Positions 8,494 through 20,360 of a DNA stretch of 64,000 nucleotides are shown here, piece by piece; position 1 is the first letter of the stretch, and each line of letters begins with the position of its first letter. Below the pieces are notes generated by a model that ran no database searches, was not told the origin of the DNA, and saw only the letters and a list, made by a program, of their open reading frames with translations. The DNA is taken from NCBI RefSeq assembly GCF_001544575.2, contig NZ_FCNY02000003.1, positions 1 through 64,000 of the forward strand, read 5' to 3'. The stretch comes from Caballeronia cordobensis (lineage in GTDB: Bacteria > Pseudomonadota > Gammaproteobacteria > Burkholderiales > Burkholderiaceae). The position numbers and the translations under genes were made by a program.

Positions 8494-11400
8494 CTACGCG
8501 TTGCGAATCACGCCGCGAGGCGCGATGTCCTGCGCACCGGAGCCCTCCGCGACGCCATACTCGCCGTCCAGCGCGGCGGCGGCGGCATACACGCCCGGAT
8601 CCTCGATGACGCCGCCGTGATCGCCCGGCACTTCCGCGACGGTCAGACCGCGGCGCGCGATCTTGCGCCACAGCGGCAGCGGATCCCCCCGGTCTTCCTC
8701 ACGCCCGGATGCGCGCACATAGACGATCCGCCCGCCGTCGAACGGCCTCGGCCGGTAGTTGTTCATCGCGGTGCGGAACGTGTTGCGCAACTGGCGCAGG
8801 ACCGGCGGCATCGGATCGGCGGCTGCGTTCGGACCCGGCGCGGCCTGCACCTGCGGCACGCGGCCGAGGCGCATCGCCAGCTTGTTGCGCGCGGCGGCGT
8901 ACTTGGTCGCGGCGAACCCGGCGCGTTCACGCGGCGACATCTCCGCGAGCGTCTTACACAGGCGTTTCACATAGTCGCACCGGAATCCGACCATCGCGAA
9001 CCACGGCAGCCAGCGTTCCTCCACGTAGGTGTCGAGCAGGCACACGAATTCCGTCTGCTCGCCCGCGACGAACAGTTGCTGCGCGACTTCGAGCGCGATC
9101 AGGCCGCCAAAGGAGAAACCGGCGAGCGCATACGGCCCCTTCGGCTGAACCTTGCGAATCTGTTCGACGTAGGTCTTCGCCATGTCCTCGACGCGGTGCT
9201 GCGGCGGCGTTTCGCCGTCGAGCCCGAGCGCCTGCAGGCCGTACACCGGACGCGACTTGCGCATCGTGCCGATGAGCCGGGTGCATTCGAGCACCGATCC
9301 CGTCACGCTGTGCATGAGGAAGATCGGCGTGCCTTCGCCTTCGCGCATCGGCACGAGCACTTCGGAGGTCTGGGGCAGCGTGCCTTTCTCGATCACGTCG
9401 GCAAGTTTCGCGATGGTCGGCGCGCGCAGCATCGTCGAGAGCGGAATCGGGCGGCCGGCGACCGGCTGCAATTCCGCGAGCAGACGCGCCGCGAGCAGCG
9501 AATGGCCGCCGAGTTCGAAGAAGTTGTCGTCGCGGCCGATCGGCGCGAACGCGAAAAGCTGCTCCCACTTCAATTGCAGCAGCCGTTCCAGTTCCGCGCG
9601 CGTCGTGTAGGTCTGCGGGATGTCGTCCGCGGGCGGCTGCAGGGCGGGGTGATTGCGGATCGAATCGAGCGAGGCCGGATTGCGCAGCGCGGACGTGTTG
9701 GTGACATCGAGTCCGTTCACCGCATTGCGCACCGCGGTCTCGGTGAGCTTGCCGCTATGCGTGATCGGCAGGTCGTCGACGGCCGCGATCACGTCCGGCA
9801 CGTGCGCGGCCGAGGCGCGGCGCACGATGTCGCGGCGAATCCGCGCGATCAGCGCGCCGCCGAAGCGCGCGCCGGGCTTGAGCGTGACGAGCAGCACGAG
9901 CCGCTCGCCGATGGCGTGGCCCGGCCCGCCGGCGGGCCGAATGCGTTGCTGCACGACGATGCCGTCGCGGATTTCCGGAATGTCGTTCAGCACGCGATAA
10001 ATCTCGTCCGGCCCGACATTGATGCCGCGCACGACGAGCACGCCGTCGCTGCGCCCATGCAGGCGCGCCGTGCCTTCCGGCGGAAACTCGATCTGGTCGC
10101 CGTGCGTCCAGACGCCGGGATTGGCGCTGAAGTACGCCTTGTGGAAACGCTCGCCTTCGGGATCGTTCAGAAAGCCGAGCGGGCGCGACGGGAACGGATT
10201 CACGCACACCAGCTCGCCGACGCCCTCGGCGCGCGCGCCGTCGCGCCACGCCTCCACGTCGAGCGCAAGGCTCTTGCACTGCGCCTCGCCCGAATAGACG
10301 GGCAGGTTCGGGTTGCCCAGAACGAAGCAGCCGAGAATATCGGTGCCGCCGGAAATCGATTGCAGGCGCAGCGGCTTCACGTTGTCGCGCACCCATTCGA
10401 ACTGCGAGTCGAAGAGAATCGCGCCGGTGGACATCATCGAGCGGAGGGCGTGCAGATCGAATTCGCGCGAGGGCACGAGGCCGGCGTCCTCGCACATCTT
10501 CAGATAGGCGGGGCTCGTGCCGAAGGCGTTGACACGCTCGTCGGCAACGAGGCGCCACAAGGTATCGACCGATGCGATCGGCCCGTCGTAAGTGACGATT
10601 TCCACGCCCGACGCGAGCGCCGACAATTGCCAGTTCCACATCATCCACGCGCAGCTCGTGTGAAAGTACATGCGCTCGCCCGGCTTCAGGTCGCAATGCA
10701 GCCGATGCTCCTTCAGATGTTCGAGCAGGCTGCCGCCCGCGCCGTGCACGATGCACTTCGGCTTGCCGGTCGTGCCCGACGAGAACATCACGAAGAGCGG
10801 ATGATTGAAGTTGAAGCGCTTCCATTCCAGGCGGCTCGCATCGCCGGACGCGATGAGCACGTCGAGCGCATTGACGGGCCGCGCGGCGCGCAAGGCGCTG
10901 GGGTCGCCATCGATCGCGACGATGCCTTCGAGCGACGGCAACGCCCGCGCGAGTGCGACCATCTTGTCGACGAGCGGCGTGCCGGTATCGAACGCTTTCG
11001 CTTCGGTGTGCGCGAACAGAAAGCGCGGCGCGAGTTGCGAGAAGCGGTCGAGCAGCGTTTCGATGCCCATCTCCGGCGCGGCGGTCGAAAGCGTCGCGCC
11101 GATCGCGGTGACGGCGAGCGCGGTGACGATCGCGTTCGCGTCGTTGCGCATCACGCCTGCGACGCGGTCGCCTTCGCGCACGCCCAGTTGCGTGAGCGCG
11201 TCGGCGAGACGCGCCACGCGCTCGCGCAATTCGCCGCGCGTGTAGCGCACGCGGCGGCCGTCGGCGTGACAGGCGGTGAGCGCGGGGGCGTCGGGGCCGG
11301 CAATCGCAAAGCCGAGCAGATTATCTGCGTAGTTCAACGATACGCGCGGAAAGAAGCTCGCGGTTTCGCACTCATCGCCGACACACACCGGTTCGGCTTC

Positions 11401-11631
11401 GCCGGACCATGCGAGTCCGTGCGACCAGTCGATGAAGCACTTCCAGAATTCCCGATACTCCCTGACCGAAAAATCATGCAGTGCGCCATAGCGCGCGAAA
11501 GACTGCCCCGTTCGTGCCTGCAGCGCCGCGGTGAACGCGGTCATCTGTGAATCCGCGGCGCGCGCGGGATCCCGGTCGAAAATCGGCAGACGCGAACTCG
11601 CCTCGTTGGGCGATTCCGAACGATTCATCAT
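8494..11631 (-). CDS. NRPS-like single-module synthetase: AACS-type adenylation, carrier, thioesterase
   Basis: One 1045-residue protein. Residues 1-640 are an adenylate-forming domain of the acetoacetyl-CoA synthetase type, with P-loop SSGTTGKPK at 284-292, the SCAWMMWNW segment, and a catalytic Lys in HSGK near 628. Residues 680-750 are a carrier domain (FFELGGHSL, phosphopantetheine Ser about 711). Residues 765-1030 are a type I thioesterase (GFSFGG, Ser about 840; GDH, His about 1005). No condensation, ketosynthase or reductase domain is present. The layout is that of A-T-TE enzymes that activate, load, and dimerise or release an alpha- or beta-keto acid, but with an unusual adenylation class. 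A GGGAG ribosome site precedes the ATG. No phosphopantetheinyl transferase is nearby. The product is unknown. Confidence 0.88.
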   Translation of the reverse strand: MMNRSESPNEASSRLPIFDRDPARAADSQMTAFTAALQARTGQSFARYGALHDFSVREYREFWKCFIDWSHGLAWSGEAEPVCVGDECETASFFPRVSLNYADNLLGFAIAGPDAPALTACHADGRRVRYTRGELRERVARLADALTQLGVREGDRVAGVMRNDANAIVTALAVTAIGATLSTAAPEMGIETLLDRFSQLAPRFLFAHTEAKAFDTGTPLVDKMVALARALPSLEGIVAIDGDPSALRAARPVNALDVLIASGDASRLEWKRFNFNHPLFVMFSSGTTGKPKCIVHGAGGSLLEHLKEHRLHCDLKPGERMYFHTSCAWMMWNWQLSALASGVEIVTYDGPIASVDTLWRLVADERVNAFGTSPAYLKMCEDAGLVPSREFDLHALRSMMSTGAILFDSQFEWVRDNVKPLRLQSISGGTDILGCFVLGNPNLPVYSGEAQCKSLALDVEAWRDGARAEGVGELVCVNPFPSRPLGFLNDPEGERFHKAYFSANPGVWTHGDQIEFPPEGTARLHGRSDGVLVVRGINVGPDEIYRVLNDIPEIRDGIVVQQRIRPAGGPGHAIGERLVLLVTLKPGARFGGALIARIRRDIVRRASAAHVPDVIAAVDDLPITHSGKLTETAVRNAVNGLDVTNTSALRNPASLDSIRNHPALQPPADDIPQTYTTRAELERLLQLKWEQLFAFAPIGRDDNFFELGGHSLLAARLLAELQPVAGRPIPLSTMLRAPTIAKLADVIEKGTLPQTSEVLVPMREGEGTPIFLMHSVTGSVLECTRLIGTMRKSRPVYGLQALGLDGETPPQHRVEDMAKTYVEQIRKVQPKGPYALAGFSFGGLIALEVAQQLFVAGEQTEFVCLLDTYVEERWLPWFAMVGFRCDYVKRLCKTLAEMSPRERAGFAATKYAAARNKLAMRLGRVPQVQAAPGPNAAADPMPPVLRQLRNTFRTAMNNYRPRPFDGGRIVYVRASGREEDRGDPLPLWRKIARRGLTVAEVPGDHGGVIEDPGVYAAAAALDGEYGVAEGSGAQDIAPRGVIRNA

Positions 11632-13201
<1,570 letters not shown>

Positions 13202-13291
13202 GTGCGCGCGGGTTGGCGCGGTTCGCGTCCTTATTACTTTTCCATCGACCGCAAGCACGCAAACGCCGCTATCGATAGCACGATTCCTCGT

Positions 13292-13316
13292 TTAGCTCAC
13301 GCTAATCGCGTTGCTA
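13292..13316. promoter_or_regulatory. TTAGC/GCTAA dyad before ssuA
   Basis: TTAGC-N4-GCTAA at 13292-13305 is followed by a third GCTAA at 13312-13316, some 40-60 bases before the ssuA start. Sulfonate operons in related bacteria are controlled by LysR-type CysB or SsuR proteins, which bind such arrays; assigning this site to one of them is a guess. Confidence 0.35.
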
Positions 13317-13355
13317 ACATCGACAACGATGTCTCAGCACAACGAGGAATTACGC

Positions 13356-14342
13356 ATGTCCGACCGCAACAACGCGCGCTTCGTCCCGGCGCGCCGCCGC
13401 ACGCTTCTCACGCTCGCCGCGCTCGGCGCGGGGCTCTCGGGCGGCGTCGCCTCAGGCATCGCGCGCGCCGCCGATGCGCCGAAAACGCTGCGCATCGGTT
13501 ATCAGAAGTACGGCAACTTTGTGGTGCTCAAGGCGCGCGGCACGCTCGACAAGCGTCTCGCCGCGCAGGGCGTCACCGTGCAATGGCTCGAATTCCCGGC
13601 TGGGCCGCAATTGCTCGAAGGCCTCAATGCGGGCGCGGTCGATATCGGCACGGTCGGCGAGACGCCGCCGATCTTCGCGCAGGCCGCGGGCGTCGATTTC
13701 GTCTATATCGGCGCGGAGCCGCCCGCGCCGCACGCCGAAGCCATCGTCGTGCCGAAGGATTCGGGCATTCGATCGGTCGCGGAGTTGCGCGGCAAGAAAG
13801 TCGCGCTCAACAAAGGGTCGAACGTGCATTACCTGCTCGTCGAGGCGCTCAAGAAAGCGAAGCTCGGCTGGTCCGACATTCAGCCGGTCTATCTCGCCCC
13901 CGCCGATGCGCGCGCCGCCTTCGTGCAGGGCAGCGTCGATGCATGGGTCATCTGGGACCCGTATCTCGCGGCCGTCGAAAAGCAGGCCGGCGCGCGCCAG
14001 CTTACCGACGCGAGCGGCATCGTGCGCAACGTGCAGTACTACCTCGCCACGCGCAAGACCGCGACGGCGCAGCCGCAACTCGTGCACGCCGTGCTCGAAG
14101 AACTCGATCAGGTCGATCGCTGGGCGCGCGAGAACGTGCCCGCCGTGGCCGCGCAACTGTCGCCGCTCGTCGGCCTCGACGCGGGCGTGCTGGAAACCGC
14201 GCTCAGGCGCACGTCGTATGGCGTGAAGCCGATCGATCCGGCCACGCTCGCGTATCAGCAGCAGATCGCCGACACCTTCACCGAGCTCAAGCTCATTCCC
14301 AAGAAACTCGACGTGACCGAGGCGCGCTGGAACGTCGCCTGA
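13356..14342 (+). CDS. ssuA: Aliphatic sulfonate ABC transporter, substrate-binding protein
   Basis: A 328-residue periplasmic binding protein. An arginine-rich N-terminus ([14 protein letters not shown]) resembles a Tat signal, with probable cleavage near ARA. The mature part has the SsuA pattern: [56 protein letters not shown], and [12 protein letters not shown]. The frame is open from 13311, but the ATG at 13356 has GAGGA seven bases upstream and is preferred. It is first in an ssuADCB order, which is usual for Burkholderia and supports alkanesulfonate scavenging for sulfur. Confidence 0.93.
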   Translation: MSDRNNARFVPARRRTLLTLAALGAGLSGGVASGIARAADAPKTLRIGYQKYGNFVVLKARGTLDKRLAAQGVTVQWLEFPAGPQLLEGLNAGAVDIGTVGETPPIFAQAAGVDFVYIGAEPPAPHAEAIVVPKDSGIRSVAELRGKKVALNKGSNVHYLLVEALKKAKLGWSDIQPVYLAPADARAAFVQGSVDAWVIWDPYLAAVEKQAGARQLTDASGIVRNVQYYLATRKTATAQPQLVHAVLEELDQVDRWARENVPAVAAQLSPLVGLDAGVLETALRRTSYGVKPIDPATLAYQQQIADTFTELKLIPKKLDVTEARWNVA

Positions 14343-14379
14343 ACGTCGGCCATCACGAAATCGAAAAAGGTATTCAGCG

Positions 14380-15528
14380 ATGAATGTTTTCTGGTTCATT
14401 CCCACGCACGGTGACAGCCGTTACCTCGGCACGTCGCAAGGCGCGCGGGCCGCGAATTACGACTACTTCCGCCAGATCGCCGTGGCCGCCGATACGCTCG
14501 GCTACGAAGGCGTGCTCCTGCCCACCGGCCGTTCCTGCGAAGACGCATGGGTGGTGGCGTCGAGCCTCATTCCCGCGACGAAGCGCCTCAAGTTCCTCGT
14601 CGCGATCCGGCCGGGCCTGAGTTCGCCGGGACTTTCGGCGCGCATGGCCTCGACCTTCGACCGGCTTTCGAACGGGCGCCTGCTCATCAACGTCGTGACG
14701 GGTGGCGACCCGAACGAGCTTGCGGGCGACGGCGTCTTCCACGATCACGACACGCGCTACGAAATCACCGACGAATTCCTCACCATCTGGCGCGGCCTGC
14801 TCGAACAATCGCACGAGAACGGCAGCTTCGATTTCGACGGCAAGCATCTGCAATCGCAAGGCGGCAAGGTGCTGTATCCGCCGGTGCAGAAGACGCATCC
14901 GCCGCTGTGGTTCGGCGGCTCGTCGCCGGCGGCGCACGAGATCGCGGCGAAGCATATCGACACGTATCTGACGTGGGGCGAGCCGCCCGAAGCCGTCGAA
15001 AAGAAACTCGCCGATATCCGCCGCCGCGCCGCCGACGAAGGCCGCTCGATCAAGTTCGGCATCCGCCTGCATGTGATCGTGCGCGAAACGGAACAGGAAG
15101 CCTGGGCCGACGCCGACAAGCTCATCAGCAAGCTCGACGATGAAACCATCCGCCGCGCGCAGGCCTCGTTCGCGAAGATGGATTCGGAAGGCCAGCGCCG
15201 CATGGCCGCGCTGCACGGCGGCGATCGCAACAAGCTGGAGGTGTATCCGCATCTGTGGGCGGGCGTCGGGCTCGTGCGCGGCGGCGCGGGCACCGCGCTC
15301 GTCGGCAATCCGGAACAGGTCGCCGGCTTGATGAAGCAGTACGCGGAACTCGGCATCGACACGTTCATCCTGTCGGGCTATCCGCATCTGGAAGAGTCGT
15401 ACCGGTTCGCCGAACTGGTGTTTCCGCTGTTGCCGCGCAAGCAGCGCGAGCAGGCGAGCGGACCGTTGTCGGGGCCGTTCGGCGAAGTCATCGGCACGTC
15501 GGAACTGCCGAAGGTATCGGCATCATGA
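14380..15528 (+). CDS. ssuD: FMNH2-dependent alkanesulfonate monooxygenase
   Basis: A 382-residue flavin monooxygenase of the luciferase-like family. It desulfonates C2 and longer alkanesulfonates to aldehyde and sulfite using FMNH2 and O2. The start ([19 protein letters not shown]) and the core ([47 protein letters not shown]) are those of SsuD. Length fits the E. coli enzyme (381). It follows ssuA by 37 bases, and its stop overlaps the ssuC start (ATGA at 15525). No ssuE-type FMN reductase is in the window, so reduced flavin must come from another locus. Confidence 0.97.
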   Translation: MNVFWFIPTHGDSRYLGTSQGARAANYDYFRQIAVAADTLGYEGVLLPTGRSCEDAWVVASSLIPATKRLKFLVAIRPGLSSPGLSARMASTFDRLSNGRLLINVVTGGDPNELAGDGVFHDHDTRYEITDEFLTIWRGLLEQSHENGSFDFDGKHLQSQGGKVLYPPVQKTHPPLWFGGSSPAAHEIAAKHIDTYLTWGEPPEAVEKKLADIRRRAADEGRSIKFGIRLHVIVRETEQEAWADADKLISKLDDETIRRAQASFAKMDSEGQRRMAALHGGDRNKLEVYPHLWAGVGLVRGGAGTALVGNPEQVAGLMKQYAELGIDTFILSGYPHLEESYRFAELVFPLLPRKQREQASGPLSGPFGEVIGTSELPKVSAS

Positions 15529-16307
15529 AGCTGCAAGCCATCGCCCGCCGCGCGCTGCCGTGGCTCGTGCCGGTGCTGATCCTCGTCGCCTGGGAGAGCG
15601 CCGCGCGCACGGGCGGGCTGTCGTCGCGCGTGCTGCCCGAGCCGCTCGCGGTCGTGAAGGCGGCGTGGGCGCTGATCGAATCCGGCGATCTGTGGGCCAA
15701 CGTGAAGGTCAGCGCGGGCCGCGCGCTCGCGGGCTTCGCGATGGGCGGCGGCATCGGCTTCGTGCTCGGTCTCGCGACCGGTCTCTTCAAGCCGGCCGAA
15801 GTCGCGCTCGATTCGACCGTGCAGATGATCCGCAACATTCCCGCGCTCGCGATGATCCCGCTGCTCATCCTGTGGTTCGGCATCGGCGAGGAAGCGAAGC
15901 TCGTGCTCGTGGCGCTGGGCGTGTTCTTCCCGGTCTACGTCAACACGTATCACGGCATTCGCTCGGTCGATCGCGATCTGATCGAGATGGCGAAGAGCTA
16001 TGGCCTGTCCGGCTTCGCGCTGTATCGCCATGTGATCCTGCCGGGCGCGTTGCCGTCGATTCTCGTCGGCGTGCGCTTTGCCTTCGGGCTGATGTGGGTG
16101 ATGCTGATCGTCGCCGAAACCATTTCCGCGCAATCGGGCATCGGCTATATGACGATGAACGCGCGCGAATTCCTGCAAACCGATGTCGTCGTGGTCGGCA
16201 TCCTGCTCTACGCGCTGCTCGGCAAGCTCGCGGATTCCCTCGCGCGCGCGATCGAACGCGCGACCTTGCGCTGGCATCCGTCCTACCAAACGAAGGCGCA
16301 ATCATGA
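15525..16307 (+). CDS. ssuC: Sulfonate ABC transporter permease
   Basis: A 260-residue inner-membrane permease with about six membrane segments and the EAA-type loop near residues 150-180 ([28 protein letters not shown]), which contacts the ATPase. The start ATG at 15525 overlaps the ssuD stop and the stop overlaps the ssuB start, so all three are translationally coupled. It would form the channel for sulfonates delivered by SsuA. Confidence 0.95.
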   Translation: MKLQAIARRALPWLVPVLILVAWESAARTGGLSSRVLPEPLAVVKAAWALIESGDLWANVKVSAGRALAGFAMGGGIGFVLGLATGLFKPAEVALDSTVQMIRNIPALAMIPLLILWFGIGEEAKLVLVALGVFFPVYVNTYHGIRSVDRDLIEMAKSYGLSGFALYRHVILPGALPSILVGVRFAFGLMWVMLIVAETISAQSGIGYMTMNAREFLQTDVVVVGILLYALLGKLADSLARAIERATLRWHPSYQTKAQS

Positions 16308-17083
16308 ACCTGATGGAGTTCGACACGCTGGCGCCCGCGTTCAGGCGCGAGCAACCGCAACCGCATGCGCGCGCGCCGTTCGCGGGCCGCGATCTCGCCG
16401 TGTCGCTGCGCGGCGTGGAAAAGCGCTTCGGCGAACGCACGGTGCTCGATCAGTTCGATTTCTCGATCGAACGCGGCAGCTTCGTATCGATCGTCGGCCG
16501 CAGCGGCTGCGGCAAGTCCACCTTGCTGCGGCTCATTGCCGGGCTCGACCGGCCGACGCATGGCACCGTGCAGCGCAACGGCTTGCAGATGCGCATCATG
16601 TTCCAGGACGCGCGCCTGTTGCCGTGGAAAAGCGTGCTCGACAACGTGATGATCGGCCTGCCGCGCGACAAACGCGACGAAGCCCGCGCGACGCTCGCCG
16701 AAGTGGGGCTGGCCGAGCGCGAGAAGGAATGGCCGTCGCGCCTGTCGGGCGGTCAGCGTCAGCGTGTGGCGCTGGCGCGCGCGCTCGTGCACCGGCCGGA
16801 TCTGCTGCTGCTCGATGAACCGCTCGGCGCACTCGATGCGTTGACGCGCATCGAAATGCAAGGCCTGATCGAGCGGCTATGGCGCGAGCACAAGCTCACT
16901 GCGCTGCTCGTCACGCACGACGTGCAGGAAGCCGTGTCGCTCGGCGATCGCATCGTGCTGATCGATGCGGGACGCATCACGCTCGATACCGACGTGCCTT
17001 TGCCCAGGCCGCGCACGCGCACGGCGCCCGGTTTCGCCGAACTCGAGGAACGCGTGCTCGCGCGCGTGCTGCAGCGGGCCTGA
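16304..17083 (+). CDS. ssuB: Sulfonate ABC transporter ATP-binding protein
   Basis: A 259-residue ATPase with all the motifs: Walker [10 protein letters not shown] near 66, Q-loop ([13 protein letters not shown]), signature LSGGQRQR, Walker B LLLLDEP and the H-loop (VTHDVQEA). The phrase [14 protein letters not shown] is typical of SsuB, TauB and NrtD-type ATPases. It begins with ATGA overlapping ssuC. It ends only three bases before the convergent Lrp-type gene, leaving no room for a terminator. Confidence 0.95.
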   Translation: MNLMEFDTLAPAFRREQPQPHARAPFAGRDLAVSLRGVEKRFGERTVLDQFDFSIERGSFVSIVGRSGCGKSTLLRLIAGLDRPTHGTVQRNGLQMRIMFQDARLLPWKSVLDNVMIGLPRDKRDEARATLAEVGLAEREKEWPSRLSGGQRQRVALARALVHRPDLLLLDEPLGALDALTRIEMQGLIERLWREHKLTALLVTHDVQEAVSLGDRIVLIDAGRITLDTDVPLPRPRTRTAPGFAELEERVLARVLQRA

Positions 17084-17086
17084 GCG

Positions 17087-17560
17087 TCACGTCTCCAGCG
17101 GCACCGCGCTCACGCACTTCAGTTCGTCGAGACAGACGCTCGATTTCACGCCGCTCACGCCGGGAATGCGCATCAGCGTGTCGAGCAGAAACTCCGACAG
17201 GCCCTTGAGATCCCGCGCGATCACCTTCAGCATGTAATCGATATCGCCCGTGACGGCGAAGCACTCCTGTATCTCCGCGAGCCTGCCGACCACGCCCTTG
17301 AACTTGGCGAGGTCGCGCACGTGGCCGCGTTCCATCGTTACCTGAATGAACGCGACGACGCCAAAGCCAAGCGCCTGCGCGTCGAGTCGCGTTTCATAGC
17401 CCTTGATCACACCCAGCTCCTCAAGCCGCCGATGCCGCCGCAGCGTCTGCGCGGGCGACAGATTGATCGCCTCCGCAAGCTCGAGATTGGAGATGCGTCC
17501 GCGGGACTGCAGCATCCCGAGCAAACGCAGGTCGATACGATCGATCTCGATAGTCTGCAA
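17087..17560 (-). CDS. Lrp/AsnC-family transcriptional regulator
   Basis: A 157-residue regulator. The N-terminal helix-turn-helix (residues 5-60: LDRIDLRLLGMLQSRGRISNLELAEAINLSPAQTLRRHRRLE, given here only as its family pattern) is followed by a RAM ligand-binding domain (VTGDIDYMLKVIARDLKGLSEFL). It is divergent from the aromatic amino acid permease and aminotransferase genes, 135 bases away. The likely role is sensing an amino acid and controlling aroP and the aminotransferase, and perhaps itself. Confidence 0.9.
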   Translation of the reverse strand: MQTIEIDRIDLRLLGMLQSRGRISNLELAEAINLSPAQTLRRHRRLEELGVIKGYETRLDAQALGFGVVAFIQVTMERGHVRDLAKFKGVVGRLAEIQECFAVTGDIDYMLKVIARDLKGLSEFLLDTLMRIPGVSGVKSSVCLDELKCVSAVPLET

Positions 17561-17695
17561 TTTTCTTTCTCCTATGGGCCCGGTGATGAAATCCGGGCTC
17601 GCAAACTAGGGTTTGTCTGCGCGCTTTAGGAAATCATATTGTGCGGCAACAAATTTACACTGTTTCCCCTAAATCGAGCATTAGGAGAGAGACAC

Positions 17696-19072
17696 GTGGC
17701 ACATGAGGGACACGGCACGCTCAAACGCGGCCTGAAGAACCGTCACATTCAGTTGATCGCGCTCGGCGGCGCGATCGGAACCGGCTTGTTTCTCGGCATC
17801 GCGCAGACGATCAAATCGGCGGGACCGTCGGTGCTGCTCGGCTATGCGATCGCGGGCATCGTCGCTTTTTTCATCATGCGGCAATTGGGCGAGATGGTCG
17901 TCGACGAGCCTGTCGCGGGTTCGTTCAGTCGTTTCGCCGATAAATACTGCGGGCAATACGCGGGCTTCCTGTCGGGCTGGAATTACTGGGTGCTCTACAT
18001 TCTCGTGTCGATGGCCGAGCTTTCCGCCGTCGGCATCTACGTGCAGTACTGGTGGCCGGGCATTCCGACATGGGTCTCCGCGCTCGTCTGCTTCTGCCTC
18101 ATCAACGCGATCAATCTCACGAGCGTCAAGTCCTACGGCGAGCTGGAGTTCTGGTTCGCGATCGTGAAGGTCGTGGCGATCGTCGGCATGATCGGCTTCG
18201 GCGGCTATCTGCTGTTCTCGGGCGCGGCCGGACCGGAAGCGAGCGTGAGCAATCTGTGGCGTCACGGCGGCTTTTTCCCGAACGGCGCGTCGGGTCTCGT
18301 CATGGCGATGGCCGTCATCATGTTCTCGTTCGGCGGGCTCGAACTCGTGGGCATCACGGCTGCCGAAGCGGACGATCCTTCGCGCACCATTCCGCAAGCG
18401 ACCAATCAGGTGATCTATCGCATCCTGATTTTCTACGTGGGCGCGCTCGGCGTGCTGCTCTCGCTGTATCCGTGGACGAAGGTCGTCACCGGCGGCAGCC
18501 CGTTCGTGCTGATCTTCCACGCGATGAACAGCAACATCGTCGCGCACGTGCTCAACGCAGTGGTGCTGACGGCGGCGCTCTCGGTCTATAACAGCGGCGT
18601 GTACTGCAACAGCCGCATGCTCTACGGTCTCGCGCAGCAAGGCAATGCGCCGCGCGCGCTGCTCAAGGTCAACAAGCGCGGCATTCCGCTGATCGCGCTC
18701 GGCGTCTCCGCGCTCGCGACCGCTGCATGCGTGCTCATCAACTATCTGATGCCGGGCAAGGCGTTCGAGTTGCTGATGGGGCTTGTCGTGTCGGCGCTCA
18801 TCATCAACTGGGCGATGATCAGTCTCATCCATCTGCAATTCCGCCGCGCGAAAGCCCGTGCGGGCGAAACGACCGTGTTCAAGAGCTTCGGCTATCCGCT
18901 CACCAACTATCTGTGCCTCGCGTTCCTCGGCGGCATTCTGGTGATCATGTGCCTGATTCCCGATCTGCGCATGTCGGTCTATCTGATTCCGGTGTGGCTC
19001 GTCGTGCTGGGCGTGGGTTATGCCGTTCGCAATCGTCGCCGCGCGAGTGCGGCGATGCCGTCGCGCGTCTGA
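17696..19072 (+). CDS. aroP: Aromatic amino acid permease (APC superfamily)
   Basis: A 458-residue, 12-segment amino acid transporter. The sequence follows E. coli AroP closely over its whole length: LKRGLKNRHIQLIALGGAIG at the start, RQLGEMVVDEPVAGSF, SGWNYWVLYILVSMAELSAVG, GLELVGITAAEAD and NSRMLYGLAQQGNAP. The frame is open from 17639, but the GTG at 17696 has AGGAGA eight bases upstream and gives the family N-terminus. It would import Phe, Tyr or Trp by proton symport. The aromatic aminotransferase follows 15 bases downstream, so the pair takes up and transaminates aromatic amino acids. Confidence 0.92.
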   Translation: MAHEGHGTLKRGLKNRHIQLIALGGAIGTGLFLGIAQTIKSAGPSVLLGYAIAGIVAFFIMRQLGEMVVDEPVAGSFSRFADKYCGQYAGFLSGWNYWVLYILVSMAELSAVGIYVQYWWPGIPTWVSALVCFCLINAINLTSVKSYGELEFWFAIVKVVAIVGMIGFGGYLLFSGAAGPEASVSNLWRHGGFFPNGASGLVMAMAVIMFSFGGLELVGITAAEADDPSRTIPQATNQVIYRILIFYVGALGVLLSLYPWTKVVTGGSPFVLIFHAMNSNIVAHVLNAVVLTAALSVYNSGVYCNSRMLYGLAQQGNAPRALLKVNKRGIPLIALGVSALATAACVLINYLMPGKAFELLMGLVVSALIINWAMISLIHLQFRRAKARAGETTVFKSFGYPLTNYLCLAFLGGILVIMCLIPDLRMSVYLIPVWLVVLGVGYAVRNRRRASAAMPSRV

Positions 19073-19087
19073 CGTAAGGAGACTTTC

Positions 19088-20293
19088 ATGTTCGAACACA
19101 TCGATGCCTATCCCGGCGATCCGATCCTCACGCTGAACGAAGACTTCGCGAAGGACCCGCGCGAGGACAAGGTCAATTTGAGCATCGGCATCTACTTCGA
19201 CGACGAGGGCCGTCTGCCGGTCATGCACGCCGTGCGCGAAGCCGAAGCGCAAATGCTGGCCGAGCCCGCCGCGAAACCGTATCTGCCGATGTCGGGCCTC
19301 GCCGCGTATCGCGACGCGGTGCAATCGCTCGTCTTCGGCGAGGCTTCGGCCGCGCGCGCCGAAGGCCGCATTGCAACCGTGCAGACCCTGGGCGGCTCGG
19401 GCGCGCTCAAGATCGGCGCGGACTTCATCAAGCGTTATTTCCCCGGCAGCCACGTCTGGGTCAGCGATCCGACGTGGGACAACCATCGCTTCATCTTCGA
19501 GCGCGCGGGCTTTACCGTCGGCACGTATCCGTACTACGACGATGAAACCGGCGGCCTCAGGTTCGACGCGATGCTCGCGGCGATCCGCGATCTACCCGCG
19601 AAGAGCGTGGTGCTGCTGCACGCGTGCTGTCACAACCCGACGGGCGTCGATCTGAACGATGCGCAATGGGCCGAGCTCATCGGCGTGATGAAGGCGCGCG
19701 ATCTGCTGCCGTTCATCGACATGGCGTATCAGGGCTTCGGCGCGGGGCTCGATGCCGACGCCTTCGCGATCCGCGAGCTGGTCCGTCAGAACGTGCCCGG
19801 CTTCGTCGCCAATTCGTTCTCGAAGAACTTTTCGCTGTACGGCGAGCGTTGCGGCGCGCTCTCGGTGATCTGCGAATCGGCGGAAACGGCCGCGCGCGTG
19901 CTCGGCCAGTTGACGGGCGCGGTGCGCTCGAACTACAGCAATCCGCCGACGCATGGCGCGAAGATCGTCGCGCGCGTACTGACGACGCCGGCGCTGCGCG
20001 AGGCATGGCAGGACGAACTCGCGTCGATGTGCAAGCGCATCGAACGCATGCGCGTCGCCATTCACGCGCGTTTGCGCGGCAACGTGCCGGATGCCATGCT
20101 CGCGCGTTATCTGGAGCAGCGCGGCATGTTCACCTACACGGGGCTGTCCGCCGAACAGGTCGATGCGCTGCGCGAGCGGCATGGCGTCTATCTGATCCGC
20201 TCGGGCCGCATGTGCGTGGCGGCGCTCAACGGGCGCAACGTCGAAACGGCTGCTGAAGCCATCGGCGACGTGCTCTCGAAAGCGTTCGCGTAG
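19088..20293 (+). CDS. tyrB: Aromatic amino acid aminotransferase (class I, PLP)
   Basis: A 401-residue aminotransferase of subgroup I-alpha, opening with MFEHIDAYPGDPILTLNEDF. It has the NLSIGIYFDDEGRLPV segment, HACCHNPTGVD before the cofactor Asp region, and the PLP lysine in SFSKNFSLYGERCG near residue 247. It converts Phe, Tyr or Trp plus 2-oxoglutarate to the 2-oxo acid and glutamate; aspartate may also be used. AAGGAG lies six bases before the ATG. Grouping with aroP supports the aromatic assignment. Confidence 0.92.
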   Translation: MFEHIDAYPGDPILTLNEDFAKDPREDKVNLSIGIYFDDEGRLPVMHAVREAEAQMLAEPAAKPYLPMSGLAAYRDAVQSLVFGEASAARAEGRIATVQTLGGSGALKIGADFIKRYFPGSHVWVSDPTWDNHRFIFERAGFTVGTYPYYDDETGGLRFDAMLAAIRDLPAKSVVLLHACCHNPTGVDLNDAQWAELIGVMKARDLLPFIDMAYQGFGAGLDADAFAIRELVRQNVPGFVANSFSKNFSLYGERCGALSVICESAETAARVLGQLTGAVRSNYSNPPTHGAKIVARVLTTPALREAWQDELASMCKRIERMRVAIHARLRGNVPDAMLARYLEQRGMFTYTGLSAEQVDALRERHGVYLIRSGRMCVAALNGRNVETAAEAIGDVLSKAFA

Positions 20294-20360
20294 CCGCTCA
20301 TTTCCGGCTCATTCTGCGCGCGCAGACTGCATCCATCGCTCACCAAGGAGGGATGCAGTC

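Noticed and set aside
8617..11550. Plus-strand frame of 977 codons
   Set aside because: Arg/His/Ala-rich antisense shadow of the A-T-TE synthetase, whose strand carries all motifs.
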